DNA from: Hemileia vastatrix
Lineage: Eukaryota; Basidiomycota; Pucciniomycetes; Pucciniales; Zaghouaniaceae
Reading direction: 5' to 3'
DNA: 64,000 bases
Assembly: GCA_030280995.1 (NCBI GenBank)
Contig: JASXTE010000013.1
Location: 13,977,501 to 14,041,500, forward strand
A model generated the notes under the pieces. That model saw nothing but the letters and a program-made list of their open reading frames with translations, was not told the origin of the DNA and made no database searches. Positions 36,071 to 46,590 of this stretch are shown here, in pieces. The translations under genes and the position numbers were made by a program. The number at the start of each line of letters is the position of its first letter. The first letter of the stretch is position 1.

Positions 36071-37245
36071 TGTAAGCCAGTTGTCTAGAAGAAGGAGAAT
36101 AAGAGGGAAAAATGAAGAAGAGGAAAAGAAGAATATAAAGAAAAAGGGTTTACAAAGGTAAAAGAAATGAATTAATAAAAAGAATTGAGTTATTTAAAAA
36201 AGGCAATGACTAGTTCTTGAGGTTGACACAATATTGAGGGTTTATTTAATTATAATATATTTATTTTAATAAGTATTTATCTTCAATTCAGGAAAAAAAA
36301 TTACTATTATTAATAGACTTACTGAAACCTTGATTATTTATTTACTTTTTAAATTAGATTTATAATGCTAATAAAAATAAAATAAACATATTGTATTTAA
36401 AAAATATATTTAAGTTGAGTGTATAATAAGTGATGAGGCTACAGGGGGCTACCCAAGGCCTTTATATAGGCAAGGGGCCCTCTGAAGTGCCATAATAAAG
36501 TATATACAAAGAATAATAAAAACATAATAACAAATAACTAATGTTGAGTAAATGTAAGGGGAAAAATTAACTAAGAGACATGAGTTAGAGCCCAGATATC
36601 TACCAATTTAAACTCAAACAGTTAAAATAAGATTAGTGAGTAATTAAATAAGTTTGAGACACATAAAAACAATTAATTTAATTTAAAACATGTCTTTTAA
36701 TATTTTAAGTAATAACCAAGTTAAATGAAACATAAAAAATAAACTTATTTTAACATTTAAAAAAATTTAATTACTTAATTTATTATAAAACATAAGAAAT
36801 TAATTATTTTAATTGCTTTTATTAGAGTAATAATTATTCTAAATTTAAAAAAATACTTATTATAACAAGATTACTAAATTTTAGAATAAAACATTAATAA
36901 TTTATTTAATAAAGTGTTTTAACTTGTTTAATACTTTGATGACACAACTAGAAATCAAAAAAGCGCCCAATATTATTGTTTAATAACATATGTAAGGTTT
37001 TATTTAATATATAATTATAATTAATTAATTTAATTACATTATAAGTTAATTTTATACTTATAATTATAATATATTTTTATAATTAATTAGTTACTTATTT
37101 ATATTTATTAAATACATAAAAAAGCGCCATAATTTATAGAATATAACATTTATTATGCTTAATTTAAATGTACATATAATTTATATAATATTTATTTTAC
37201 TTATATAATTTCATTATGCAATATAATATTAATTTATATACATAA
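36071..37245 (-). repeat. Solo LTR (family F), left part
   Basis: It starts TGTAAGCCAGTTGTCTAGAAG, like the copy at 26214. It continues after the Harbinger insert at 44642-44722 and ends GGCTGACA. A perfect CTAAT duplication flanks the whole LTR (36066-36070 and 44723-44727). Without the insert it is about 1.25 kb. Confidence 0.9.
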
Positions 37246-37651
37246 TAGAGGGTATCAATGTTGACCAATCCATAATTGAATTAATTGCGGAAAATAATCT
37301 GCATACCCCAATTATCTTCCGCAATTATTTTTGCTAATAATTTGGTTATTAGACACTTTATGTGTCAATGTTCACCTCTTATCCAACATTTTTTTACTCA
37401 ATTTTTCATAACCACATCTTGGACAACTTTCTGTCATAACCACATCTTGAACTACTTTCTGCCATAACCACATCTTGGAATACTCTCTGGATATGGCTTC
37501 TACCTTGCTGCACACTCAAATTCTCATCCCATCCTTTCCATTCTATCCGCTCAGAACCCCTCACCATCTCATCTGCTTGTTTCTGCTCCTTTTCATCTCG
37601 CTATCTCATCTGCTTGTTTCTGCTCCTTTTCATCTTCATTTATATTTTAAC

Positions 37652-39055
37652 ATGCCTCATTGTCCTAGATCTTCTCAAAGGTAGCCATAACCCAGTTGTT
37701 CTTCAAATCCCACTACTCCCTCTTTCCCCCGCTCAGCCGAGAAATCTAAGACCATTCAATTAAAAAAAGATGATCATCTCATTCTTATCAACGGGCTGAA
37801 AACCAAATCTAACTATGATTCTTGTTTTGGTACTGAGTGTTCAACTAAAGTAGGATGGACCCCAGCATCAAAAGATAATGGCTATCTTTTAATGGCAAAT
37901 GAATTACAGAATAAGACCAAGGGAAGGATTTATCTTTTGCCTCAACAGATGTCTGAACGCTTCAAGCATTACCGAGCCAAATACAAGAAGGCAAAGGCTC
38001 TTTCATCTTCCACTGGTTTTGGGGTTACTGGCATTGATATAACTAAGGGTATCAAATCCATAGACAATAAACTTGAATCTTTATGTCCTTACTTTAAAGT
38101 GATGGAGGCAATTTTTGGAGAGAGAGCCGATGTTAATCCTGTAAACATGTTGGATGGAAAAGATCCTATCTCCGAACATAATGTTGAAGCAAATCTTTTC
38201 CCATCCTCTTCCTCCACTCAAGCCTCCCCTAATTTGAATGAGACAAATTTAGATAGCTTTGCTGTAGATCCTATTGGTGATTTAACCCATCCAAATCTAA
38301 CTCAGGTCTGTTTCTTTTTTCTTTTATCTTATCATTTCTATTTTTTATTTACTTATATTTTTCTTATTTCTTAAAAGGCTGATGAACAAACCCAGAATCC
38401 TCAAATAACTGAGTCTGAAGGTAGTGACAATGATGAGGAGGAAAATATGACCTTGAACAAGAAGCGTAGGGATTCATGTAGTCTAAATTTCCACTCTCAA
38501 ATAAGACAAAAAAGTGATACTTCATCACAAACCCCTTTTTTGTCTATGGAACAAGTTTTAGAGAAACGTGATGCTGGTAAGTGATACCATACCTCTTATT
38601 AATTTACTCTACTTTTCTTCCACTTTATATTAATTTTTATTATCACTCTAGAACAAGTAGAAATTGCTAAATAGACTCTAAGCTTTGAAAAGAAGAAATA
38701 CAAGCTCTCTTTAAGGAGGGATGAAAGGCTACAAGATTTGGAAGAGAGGAAGTACCAGCTCTCTTTACGGAAAGATGATCGGGCCCAAGATTTGGAGGAG
38801 AGGAAGTAAGAGCTCTCTTTACAGAAAGATGGCCGGGCCCAAGATTTGGAGGAGAAGAAGTTTGAGTTAACTCTAAGTATTGAAAAATCAAAAAAAGAGG
38901 AAAAAAAACTCGAACATCAAAACCTATTTGAGCAGATGAAATATAAGTTTGATCATGAAGAAAATTCCAAAAAGAAAGTTTTCTTGATAGAATGTGTTAA
39001 AGCTAATAAGTCTGTTGAGGAAATTGAAAGTTTAAAGAAATTGTTGGATGACTAG
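37652..39055 (+). pseudogene. Harbinger Myb/SANT-like protein gene (three exons, four stops)
   Basis: The frame from the ATG at 37652 runs through exon 1 (to 38305), intron 1 (38306-38377), exon 2 (38378-38576), intron 2 (38577-38651, starts GTAAGT) and exon 3 (38652-39055). All splice phases agree. The N-terminal third holds a Myb/SANT-like DNA-binding domain (DDHLILINGLKTKSNYDSCF.. to ..KHYRAKYKKAKALSSSTGFG). The C-terminal third is a charged coiled coil built of 18-residue repeats. In Harbinger elements such a protein binds DNA and helps bring the transposase to the ends. Stops are at 37682 (TAG), 37688 (TAA), 38672 (TAG) and 38807 (TAA). Three of them could each come from a Gln codon by one C-to-T change. 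The second copy on the minus strand (18331) has different lesions. Confidence 0.88.
38684..38870 (+). repeat. 54-bp tandem repeats coding for an 18-residue coiled-coil unit
   Basis: Units start at 38738, 38792 and 38846, with an older unit before them. Each encodes a variant of LEERKYQLSLRKDDRAQD. The period is exactly 54 bp, so the frame is kept. The repeat extends the coiled coil of the Myb-like protein. The stop at 38807 lies within one unit. Confidence 0.9.
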
Positions 39056-39209
39056 TTTTTATTATTTCTCTCACACTTCAACTTTTCATATTTATTTGTA
39101 CATAAAGTTTACAATAATTTCCTGTATTTCATTACTCTATCAATCATTAGTTGAATTTTTGTATTTTAATGATAAATATTTTTTTTAAATAAAATTTTTA
39201 TGTCTCCTT

Positions 39210-39640
39210 TGAAAATTTGACCATCCTCCACCCCTGGATTTTTTTTGAAGTAAGGGGTGGGTATCACCAAAATTCTTTCATGTCATGAATCTTGAAAGTC
39301 TTATATGAAACTTTGGCTTTACTACTCCCTGCATTTTACTGGTATCCCCAAAATTCTTACATTTCAAGAATTTCACAAGTCTTATAAGAAATTTTGGCAA
39401 AACCCCCCATGGATTTTATTGAAGTAAGGGACGGGTATCACCAAAAAAATTTCACCAAAATATTTACAAGTCAAAAAAATTCTATATCTGTTTTAAAAAA
39501 TTGGCAATACACTCCTCTGCATTTTGTTGAAGCAAGGGGTGGGTATCACCGAAATTCTTCTAAGTCATCAATTTCACATGTCAGATTTGAAAATTTGGCA
39601 ATACCCCTCCCTGAATTATATTGAAGTAAGGGGTGGAAGT
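39210..39640. repeat. About four tandem units of roughly 100 bp
   Basis: Each unit contains CATTTTATTGAAGTAAGGGG, then TGGGTATCACC, then AAATTCTT.., a GTC..AATTTCACAAGTC block and TTTGGCAATAC. Units begin near 39214, 39327, 39403, 39509 and 39606 (partial). It lies just after the Myb-like gene, inside the Harbinger element, and is noncoding. Confidence 0.8.
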
Positions 39641-39936
39641 CATCTAAATTTAATATAATTACATAAATTATTAAATAAATATCTAATATATATCAATTTC
39701 TCTAGTTTAAAGTAATGACAATTCCTCAAGCCAAAATGCAGATCAAATCTAGAAACAAAAGTTTGGGAATTTCCACAGGTATAGGCTAGAGGAACCCCAT
39801 GAAACAAACAAATGTTATTGTGATTACCTGTTATACAACCAAAGGTCATTTGCTCATCACTTTACTTGAGCAAATTGATATATAAAAAATATTTGTTAAA
39901 AATTTATGAAAAAATATAAAATTTTTGAAGACAACT

Positions 39937-41305
39937 CTAATCCCCATACTTTTTGGATCTAGATAAAGTTTTTTTTAATTGATTAACTTTACCTTCTTTC
40001 TTTACCTTGTTGATTCTTTGAATCAACTTATGACTGATTTGAAATGAGCAACCAAAATGTGTTAAATCTTGAAAGGATTCCAAACCAGGAGGAGATTTGG
40101 TTGTTTGATGATTAACCTTAGAAGAATTCCGAATAGTTTTGATGATACCATTTCCCAAACCAAAATCAATGATGCACCAGTGGTCTGGAAAATATAAACC
40201 ATGTCCTTTGATTTTAGCTGGAGATGTTATTGTTTGGCCAGTTATCGGATTGATATATGAGAATATACCAAAAGTAACAAAGTTGGCGTTATTCCTATTG
40301 ATATGAATCCTAATGTGGAATCCAGAATGATTGATAATGACATTAGAAAATAAAAGATATTTTTGTCTGATATCTTCCCATTTGGAGTCACACCAATTTG
40401 GTATTCCAACTTTGGTTGCAAGTTCATGATTTTTTTCAAATGATTTATTACAGAGCTTTTTGAGTCAAAGAGCAAGAAAAGAGTTAAAGGAAGGTAGAGT
40501 TTCCCATAAGCAAAAATCTTCATCTTTTTGAGCTTTAGTGATATTCTTGACCAACAAATATATGCCTATATAAATGAAATAAGTGAAATGATTTTAAGAA
40601 TGGAAAAAAATTATTAGATATTCCAAGAGAATATCCTTTAACAAAACCTGGTCTCCAACCAAATCCAATCATGATACCACCCAAAAAATTTGTATTCCTT
40701 ATAGGTAATCAAGCCAAAGCCATTTGATAAAGAGTTATGATAAGATCCAATAGTTGATTAAAAGATTCATCTTTTACACCATCAAATGAATGAACTTTCA
40801 AAATGATTTGAACCTTATAAGTATTACTGATAACTGCAACAACTTGATCATCACCAAATTCGCTTAGATATTTGATATCTTCTGGTAATTTTTTCAGATA
40901 TTCATTTTTTTATCTACTTTAGTTTTATGAAAAAAAATGTTTCGGATATGAAGAAAATAACTTTCACAGAGAATTTTTTTTTCAGATATCTTTTCTTCTG
41001 ATAAAACTGATTATATTTAATTTTTTTTGATGATTTAGATGAGGAATTTTTTTTTCAGATATCTTTTCTTCTGATGAGACTGATTATGTTTATTTTTTTT
41101 GGATGATATAGAAGAAGAATTTTTTTTTTCAGATATCTTTTATTCTGATCAGACTGATTATAGATAATTTTTTTGATGATTCAGAAGATGATTGTATGGA
41201 AGTTGATTTTGAAGAAGATGATAGAGATGATTAAGATGAAAATGATAAAGAGGATAAAGATGAAGATGATAGAGAAGTAAGGGGTAAATCTGAAGAAGAA
41301 GACAT
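39937..41305 (-). pseudogene. Unrecognised third gene inside the Harbinger element
   Basis: I do not recognise the family. On the minus strand an ATG at 41305 starts a Ser-rich, acidic segment (MSSSSDLPLTSLSSSS..). It is followed by charged repeats and then by a globular part with few interruptions. 40925-40575 reads KKLPEDIKYLSEFGDDQVVA.. to GFGWRPGFVKGYSLGIS with one TGA. 40570-39937 reads in a second frame ..VGIPNWCDSKWEDIRQKY.., INPITGQTITSPAKIKGHG, FPDHWCIIDFGLGNGI, LTHFGCSFQISHK and a basic end, with one TGA. The frame change near 40570 is an intron or an indel. The globular part totals about 310 residues. It is unlike Myb, transposase or retroelement proteins known to me. It may be a captured gene or an element-borne accessory gene. 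Confidence 0.6.
40971..41195 (-). repeat. Three 73-bp tandem units
   Basis: Each unit holds GAATTTTTTTTTCAGATATC, TTTTCTTCTGAT, AGACTGATTAT and GATGAT..AGAAGA. Units start near 40971, 41044 and 41118. It falls within the N-terminal part of the third Harbinger gene, where it would encode repeated charged segments, though stops are now present. On the plus strand each unit contains TTTCAG. Confidence 0.8.
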
Positions 41306-41770
41306 TTATTTTATCTGAAAAAAATTTAAATGTCAAAAAAAAATTCAACACATATTTTTTTAAAAAAAACTCACGTAATAATATGTTTTAAAATAAAATA
41401 TAAAGCAATATCCTTTTGAAAAATTAAAAAAAAATTTAAAAATTTTCAGTAAAAATTATTTCAAAAAAAAATACAAAATAAAAAACCTGAAGTTTGGTTA
41501 TAAAAAACCTACACAGAAAATCCTGTCAAAATAATAAAAAAATAAAAATAAAAAAATAAAAGAAAAAATCTGTAAAAGAAAAATCAGAACAAATAAAATT
41601 AAAAAAAAATTAATTCAGTAAAATTATTTGTAAGAAAAATTAAAAATTAATATCTAAACCTTTTTTGTTTTGTAATTTACAGGGAAAAACCTTAACAGAA
41701 TGTAATAGTTTTTTTTTCTTAAAATATGCCAAAAAAAAAAAGTTACATTTTAGTTTGTTTTTTAAAAAAT
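41306..41770. other. A/T-rich spacer in the Harbinger element
   Basis: Low-complexity A-rich and T-rich DNA with no coding sequence. It leads into the C-rich arm of the foldback. Confidence 0.6.
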
Positions 41771-41771
41771 A

Positions 41772-42660
41772 GGTGCCCCTCTTTAACTCCCATTACAGTC
41801 CCCTTTCCCCCCTTTCTTTCTCTGAAATCACCTCTAAATTCCCTCCCTCCTTACCTCAAAACCACCCTCAAATCCCCTCATTGCCTGTCTCAAAATCCCC
41901 CTGAAACACCCTCCATAATTGCCACAAAACCCCCTAAACTCCCCCCCTTAGTTACCTTAAAACACTTCTTTTACCCCTCTTTATATGCCCCAAACCCCCC
42001 TCCTTTCCCCCCCTCTTTAGCCACTTTAAACCCCCCCATTTAGGTCCCATCCCCCCCCTCACACTCCCCTTAAGCCTTCTCTAGCCCCTCCTCCTCAACA
42101 AACAATTGCTAACAATTGTTTGTTAAGTAAATGAATCATTAGCGATTCGTTTACTTAGCAAACAATTGCTAGAGATTGTTTTTTAAGTAATCAAATCAGT
42201 AGCAATTGTTTACTTAACAAATGATCATTAGCCATTGTTTGTTAAGAAGGAGGTGGGGTAGAGGTGGCTAAAGGGAAGTGGAAGGGGGGAAGGGGGGTTT
42301 TGAGATGGGTAAAGAGAGGAGAAGGGGGGAGAGCTGAGGTGCCTAAAGAGAGGGTAAGGGGGGGTGATGAGGCGCCTAAAGAGAGGGGAAGGGTGGGTCT
42401 TGAGGCACCTAAAGAGGGGAGAAAAGGGGATTCGGTACAGGCAAGGAGGGTGAAATAAGGGGGTCTTGAGGAAGGTAAAGAGAGAGGAAAAAGGGTGAAG
42501 GAGAGAAAAAAAAAGAAAAAAAGAGAAAAAAGAGAAAAAAAAGTTAGTCTAACCGTGAAAATAAAAAAAAAGGACTTACAAAAAAAAAAACAAAAAAAAA
42601 ACAAAAAAAAAAAAAAAAAAAACAAAAAAAAAAAAAAAAAAAGCAAAATAAAAAAATTCA
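41772..42660. repeat. Foldback: C-rich arm, five hairpins, G-rich arm, A-rich tail
   Basis: The left arm (41772-42090) is C-rich on the plus strand, with repeated CCCCTCTTTAGCCAC..AAACCCCCC phrases. The right arm (42247-42480) is G-rich and, reverse complemented, shows related phrases (CTCTCTTTAGGCACCTCA..CCCCCC). The arms are therefore inverted, degenerate minisatellites. Between them are five successive hairpins: 42097-42124 (12-bp perfect stem AACAAACAATTG), 42125-42156 (13 with one wobble), about 42158-42181, about 42185-42217 and about 42216-42245. Two stem types alternate (AACAAA.. and AAGTAA..). An A-rich tract follows (42480-42660). Long frames read through the arms are low-complexity artefacts. 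Confidence 0.85.
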
Positions 42661-42996
42661 TGATTAGCAAATTAAAAACAAGCAAAAAGAAAAAAAAATA
42701 CTTACCTGGTGAGATGAGTTGAGAAAATAAAAGTAACAAAAATATTTGAGTGATGTTTGAGGAGAGGATGAAAAGGATATGAGTGATGAATGAAAAAAAA
42801 AATCACTGACAAAATATGTGATTTCAGAAAATATGCAATTTCATGTTGAGCTGGTGAAATAAAACCAATGAGCGATCCAAAAAAAAGATATTCACCATAA
42901 ATTCCAAAAAAAAAAAATGAATATGCAACAAACCAAAATACCAAAACAAGTGAATGAAGTACACAAAGAGGACATTTGGAGAGTAAAAAAAATAAT

Positions 42997-44310
42997 TTAA
43001 AAGGGTGGTGAAGAGAAACGTTGGAGAGTAATAGGCATAATGACAGAGTGTATGCTGGTTGAATAAATGTTTTTTGATTCAAGGGAGGGGAGATCCAGTG
43101 CTGGTTCAGGATCCTCTTCTTCATAAAGATCATTCCACTCATCCTTTATATCAGCTAGGAAATTTTGGAGTATTATGCAAGTCATGATCCAATGATTTGA
43201 AGTTTTGATCTCCAATTTTTTTTGAAATTGGATTCTGAGCTCCCGAAGACTAGAAAATCGTCCCTTTAAAATACCTATAGCATGTTCAATTTGTACTCTT
43301 GATTAGGCAAGGTGATAATTAAAGGCAGTTTTGGGGTCATTTTCTAAGGTTGCACCACAGAAAGCAGGTATAATGTACTTTCCACTTGCATATGCTGAAT
43401 CTGCAAGGAGGTACTGAGATTCGTCAAAGTATGAGTCAGGGTTTTGAGAAATCCTCATTCTTTGGAAGATGGAAGAGTCATGACATGAGCCAGGGCAGCC
43501 ACTATGAAAAGCAATTAATTTTTTATTGACATTGCATACAAGTTGAACGGCAATAGAGTATCTAGAAAGAAGATAAAAAGTTATTTTATGAAGGATGAGA
43601 AATCAGAGAAGATTTTGAAGAAAACTTTTTTTTCAGTCACAATAATGGTTCCCATCATGAGCAGGTATTTGACTCAAAGGTATAGTTGTGCCATCAGAAA
43701 ATCCTACACAGCCAGGGAAACCTTCAGCTTGCATTACTTGAGAGGATTCAAGTCGCTGTTCTGGAGTTGGCCAAGCAAGTGTTTGAGACTTGAGGGAAAG
43801 GATAGCAATAATACAGCGCTTGGTGTTTAATATCACAGTACCATATCCTATGTTAAAGAGATTATCCAAACGTCTTACAGCAGCACCGTTTCCATTTGAG
43901 CCAAAGTGAAATAGTGCAACAGTAAGTTGGATGGCAGAATTACGCTGTTTGTTATGGGAAGTGTTATGAAAGATAGGATGATCGGAGATGAGTTGATAAA
44001 GTTTGAAGAAAGAATCGGCAGAAGTTATAAAAAGTTGGGTCAAGTTTAAATGAGGGATGTTCAGAATGGAAGCCAGATCATATTGGGAATCATGATAAAG
44101 ATTTGGCCCCCTGGTGATGATGTAAAACTTTTTGGAAAGAAAACACATATAAGCTAAAGCATATTCCAAATCAGAGTCAGATTTATAGTAAAGAACTAAA
44201 AGAAAAGTAATAGCATTCATTGTTGAGTGAAGTAGCTTCCTAGTAGAGAGGTGTTTCATTGTTACCGGTGGAAGGGTTATGTGATGAGGGAAGTTGGAAT
44301 TCACCTCCAA
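42997..44310 (-). pseudogene. PIF/Harbinger DDE transposase (near-complete, triad kept)
   Basis: The minus-strand frame starts at the ATG at 44310 and runs 225 residues. A gap of about 75-90 bp near 43560-43640 (probable intron ending TTTCTAG, plus one lesion) leads into YSIAVQLVCN and on to 42997. The catalytic residues of the DDE_Tnp_4 type are all visible: Asp in CVGFSDGTTIPL, Asp in YLLADSAY and Glu in VQIEHAIG. PGSCHDSSIF and ILKGRFSSLRELR are also typical. One in-frame TAA lies in HLA-stop-SRV (near 43303). The total of about 410 residues fits the family. It cuts and joins the element ends. It is convergent with the Myb-like gene. Confidence 0.9.
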
Positions 44311-44524
44311 ATGTGCAGTTGGGGTGTGTAGATAGAAAAAAAACTTAAGTGTTAGCCATCAAAATTAAGTAGCATAGAGTGAGGAAAGACTTAAGGATGG
44401 CATCAGCAATTATGAGTCATGTGACTTTCTTGCAAATCCATCATGGATGAGATGAGTTTGGGATCTGGAATTAGGAATGGAAATTGGGGTTTAAGAGGCG
44501 GGATAATGCATTATTGCGGATTCC

Positions 44525-44554
44525 TTATCCACTAGCCCCGGGGCTAGTGGATAA
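44525..44554. repeat. Perfect 30-bp palindrome near the Harbinger right end
   Basis: The half-site TTATCCACTAGCCCC is followed without a loop by its exact reverse complement. Next to it a longer inverted repeat (TCCACAATTA at 44561-44570 and TAATTGTGGA at 44608-44617) reaches to the terminal repeat. At the left end AATTGCGGAA and TTCCGCAATT (about 37282-37326) form a comparable subterminal hairpin. Such subterminal structure could be a transposase or Myb-protein binding area. Confidence 0.85.
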
Positions 44555-44641
44555 AAATTTTCCACAATTAATAATTTCTGATCCTGGAAAAAAAAAATCC
44601 TGGTCCCTAATTGTGGATCCCTGAGCATTGATACCCTCTGA

Positions 44642-44722
44642 TAATTATATTTATATGATCTCTTTTTATTTCGAGTAAATTGAAATAACATTAACTGGGA
44701 TCCTGGTATAGCCTGGCTGACA
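44642..44722 (-). repeat. Solo LTR (family F), right part
   Basis: It continues 36071-37245 after the Harbinger insert and ends TATAGCCTGGCTGACA. It is followed by the CTAAT duplication (44723-44727). Confidence 0.9.
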
Positions 44723-45865
44723 CTAATCCTATCATTCCTGTTTCTCCCTTCAGCTTTTCTGAGACCCTATTTCCTGGCTCTAAGAGTTTGTCCAATATTT
44801 AATCTTTTTAATTTACCTAATAATTCTGAATCAAACTACAATTTGCTTCCATCTCATAAATTTTCTTCTAAGATATGAAAATCATCAATAATGATGATGT
44901 TTTCCAAGTTCAGATTGATTAAATTAATAATAATCCAAAGGTTTATAGATATATCTTTCTAGACTTTTGGTATGACATGAAGAGAAAATTTTTAACATAT
45001 TTTTAAGAAACCCCTGCTAATAATCATGAAGATCTTATGAAGAGAAGAATATTAATGCAAAATTTTGTTACTGATGTTGAAAGATTTCAAAAGTATTATA
45101 TATTTTTACTGATCTTATCTTATTTAAAATTTTAATCGTTTAGTGCTGATAAAATATGTTGTCTGGTTGATCCAATTTTTATGTCTGAATTTAGTTGATA
45201 TAATTTTGAAATAAATTTTAAATAAACCATATTTTCCTTTTGATAATTCCACTACTGAAAGGAAGGTTTAAATCCCTTCAGACTGCCCTCTGCCAATCTC
45301 TACTTTATCACAGCATGAGAGAGTGGGTTCCTCACCCACTGAGCCAAATACCTTGATTCCATTCTTGCCATACGTTCATCCAAGATTCCACCTAAATAGT
45401 CTACCAATGAGAACCACTAATATTCCAACTTCTATGATTCAGAATCACAACATTCAAATAATTTTCCAACTATTTAAATCCCTCCTAAAATTTTGTCAGT
45501 ATTTTTTATATTTGCCAGACTTTCTTAGCACCTTTATTTTCAGCCTTTAACGATCTCCACTAATAACCTTTAAAATCTCAATCTTTCTTTAACCATAATA
45601 AAATGAATTCATTTTACGGAATCTTCATTTTCAATGGTTGGTTGTATTATATCCATCAATGACTGAGTGGTGCAAATGAGTGAGCATCAGTATGAGTACT
45701 GATGAACCAGTAATTAATTAAAAATGACTGAACTGAATATCCAAATAGATTAACATTATCTTCTAAAACCCTTGGGGAGAAAAACCTTGAATTGATTACC
45801 TGTTTATATTCTTAATGGAATACCCATCAGAAAATCCCTACATAAATTTTAAATATAAAGAATAA

Positions 45866-46030
45866 ATTTCCAGTTTAAGGTCATGGGGGACCAAAGATTG
45901 ATGAATTTCCAGTTTAAGTTCATGGTGGAACAAAGAGATATATTGTTGTTTATTTCCATTTTATGGTCATGGTAGACCAGTTCCACAATATTATAGTTTA
46001 AATTCTTGGAGGACCAAATATTTCATCAAT
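45866..46030. repeat. Four imperfect 40-bp units with GGTCATGGTGGACC
   Basis: Units begin near 45866, 45904, 45951 and 45992, with the phrase ATTTCCAGTTTAAGGTCATG then GGGGACCAAA. The GGTC..GACC part is itself a short inverted repeat. It lies just upstream of the decayed gene at 46141. Confidence 0.8.
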
Positions 46031-46140
46031 TCCAAATTCCTACTGGTGTCCTTGAGCCCAAATTTTTCCTCTATACTTTTTTTCCATTTTATATCCTCCT
46101 ATCCAGGTTATCTTTTCCATACTAATTATCAACTTTTCAA

Positions 46141-46590
46141 GATGACTCCTTCAAAATTCACTACTGCTAAAGATCAAGCCTGTGAATACTGCTCATTTAT
46201 CCATCAAGAGTTCACTTATACCTGTGACCTGAAAAAATAAACCTACAACAGGGCCTCTTCCAAATTTTTTGAAATACAGAAAAAGTTTCTGGCCTCAAAT
46301 ATGGTTCATTTCTATTTCCAGCAACCAGCTTGCCTCCCACTGCCATATTTCTACTTCATCTCCTAAATCCTCTACCTCTAAAAATCCTGCTCTTTTTAAA
46401 ACTTCTGCCTTCTTGAACATTTCTTCTGACTCTAAATCTTTGGGTCCTCCTCCATCTGCTCTCTTTGCTGCTCCATCTATTCAATCAAGGATCTCTTCTG
46501 CTATCCCTAGAATCATTACTGCTCCTAAAGCTATGTTTAATCCATCTATATCTAAATCTTTTCTGGATTTTTCTCCTTCTCTATAAACTA
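46141..46590 (+). pseudogene. Decayed Cys-motif gene in family E, possible relative of the 8209 gene
   Basis: The ATG at 46141 starts MTPSKFTTAKDQACEYCSF.. with a C-x2-C pair, then a stop after 32 residues. A Ser/Pro-rich sequence follows in another frame (46269-46586: SSPKSSTSKNP.., PPPSALFAAPS..). The start MT..DQ..C and the following Ser/Pro-rich region parallel the gene at 8209, where the first Cys of the pair is Ser. In both places the gene is on the strand opposite to its LTR element. The similarity is short and might be chance. Confidence 0.4.

Larger units (their letters stand above)
37246..44641 (+). mobile_element. PIF/Harbinger DNA transposon, 7.4 kb
   Basis: The terminal inverted repeats read TAGAGGGTATCAATG at the left and, reverse complemented, TCAGAGGGTATCAATG at the right. 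A TAA duplication (37243-37245 and 44642-44644) matches the 3-bp TWA preference of this superfamily. It carries the expected pair of convergent genes, a Myb/SANT-like protein (+) and a DDE transposase (-). An additional gene and a large foldback lie between them. It is inserted in a solo LTR. Confidence 0.9.

Noticed and set aside
41726..42043. Proline-rich 105-residue open frame
   Set aside because: It is a direct translation of the C-rich minisatellite arm. The reverse arm gives an equally long artefact.
42242..42739. Open frames of 165, 75 and 64 residues in the foldback
   Set aside because: They are low-complexity translations of poly-A/T and G-rich or C-rich repeats (runs of Phe, Lys, Pro, Gly) with no domain.
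42702..43142. 146-residue Phe/Leu-rich minus-strand frame
   Set aside because: It overlaps the C-terminal transposase frame in a different phase and then runs into noncoding DNA. A GTAAG donor-like site at 42701 was noted but leads to no recognisable exon.
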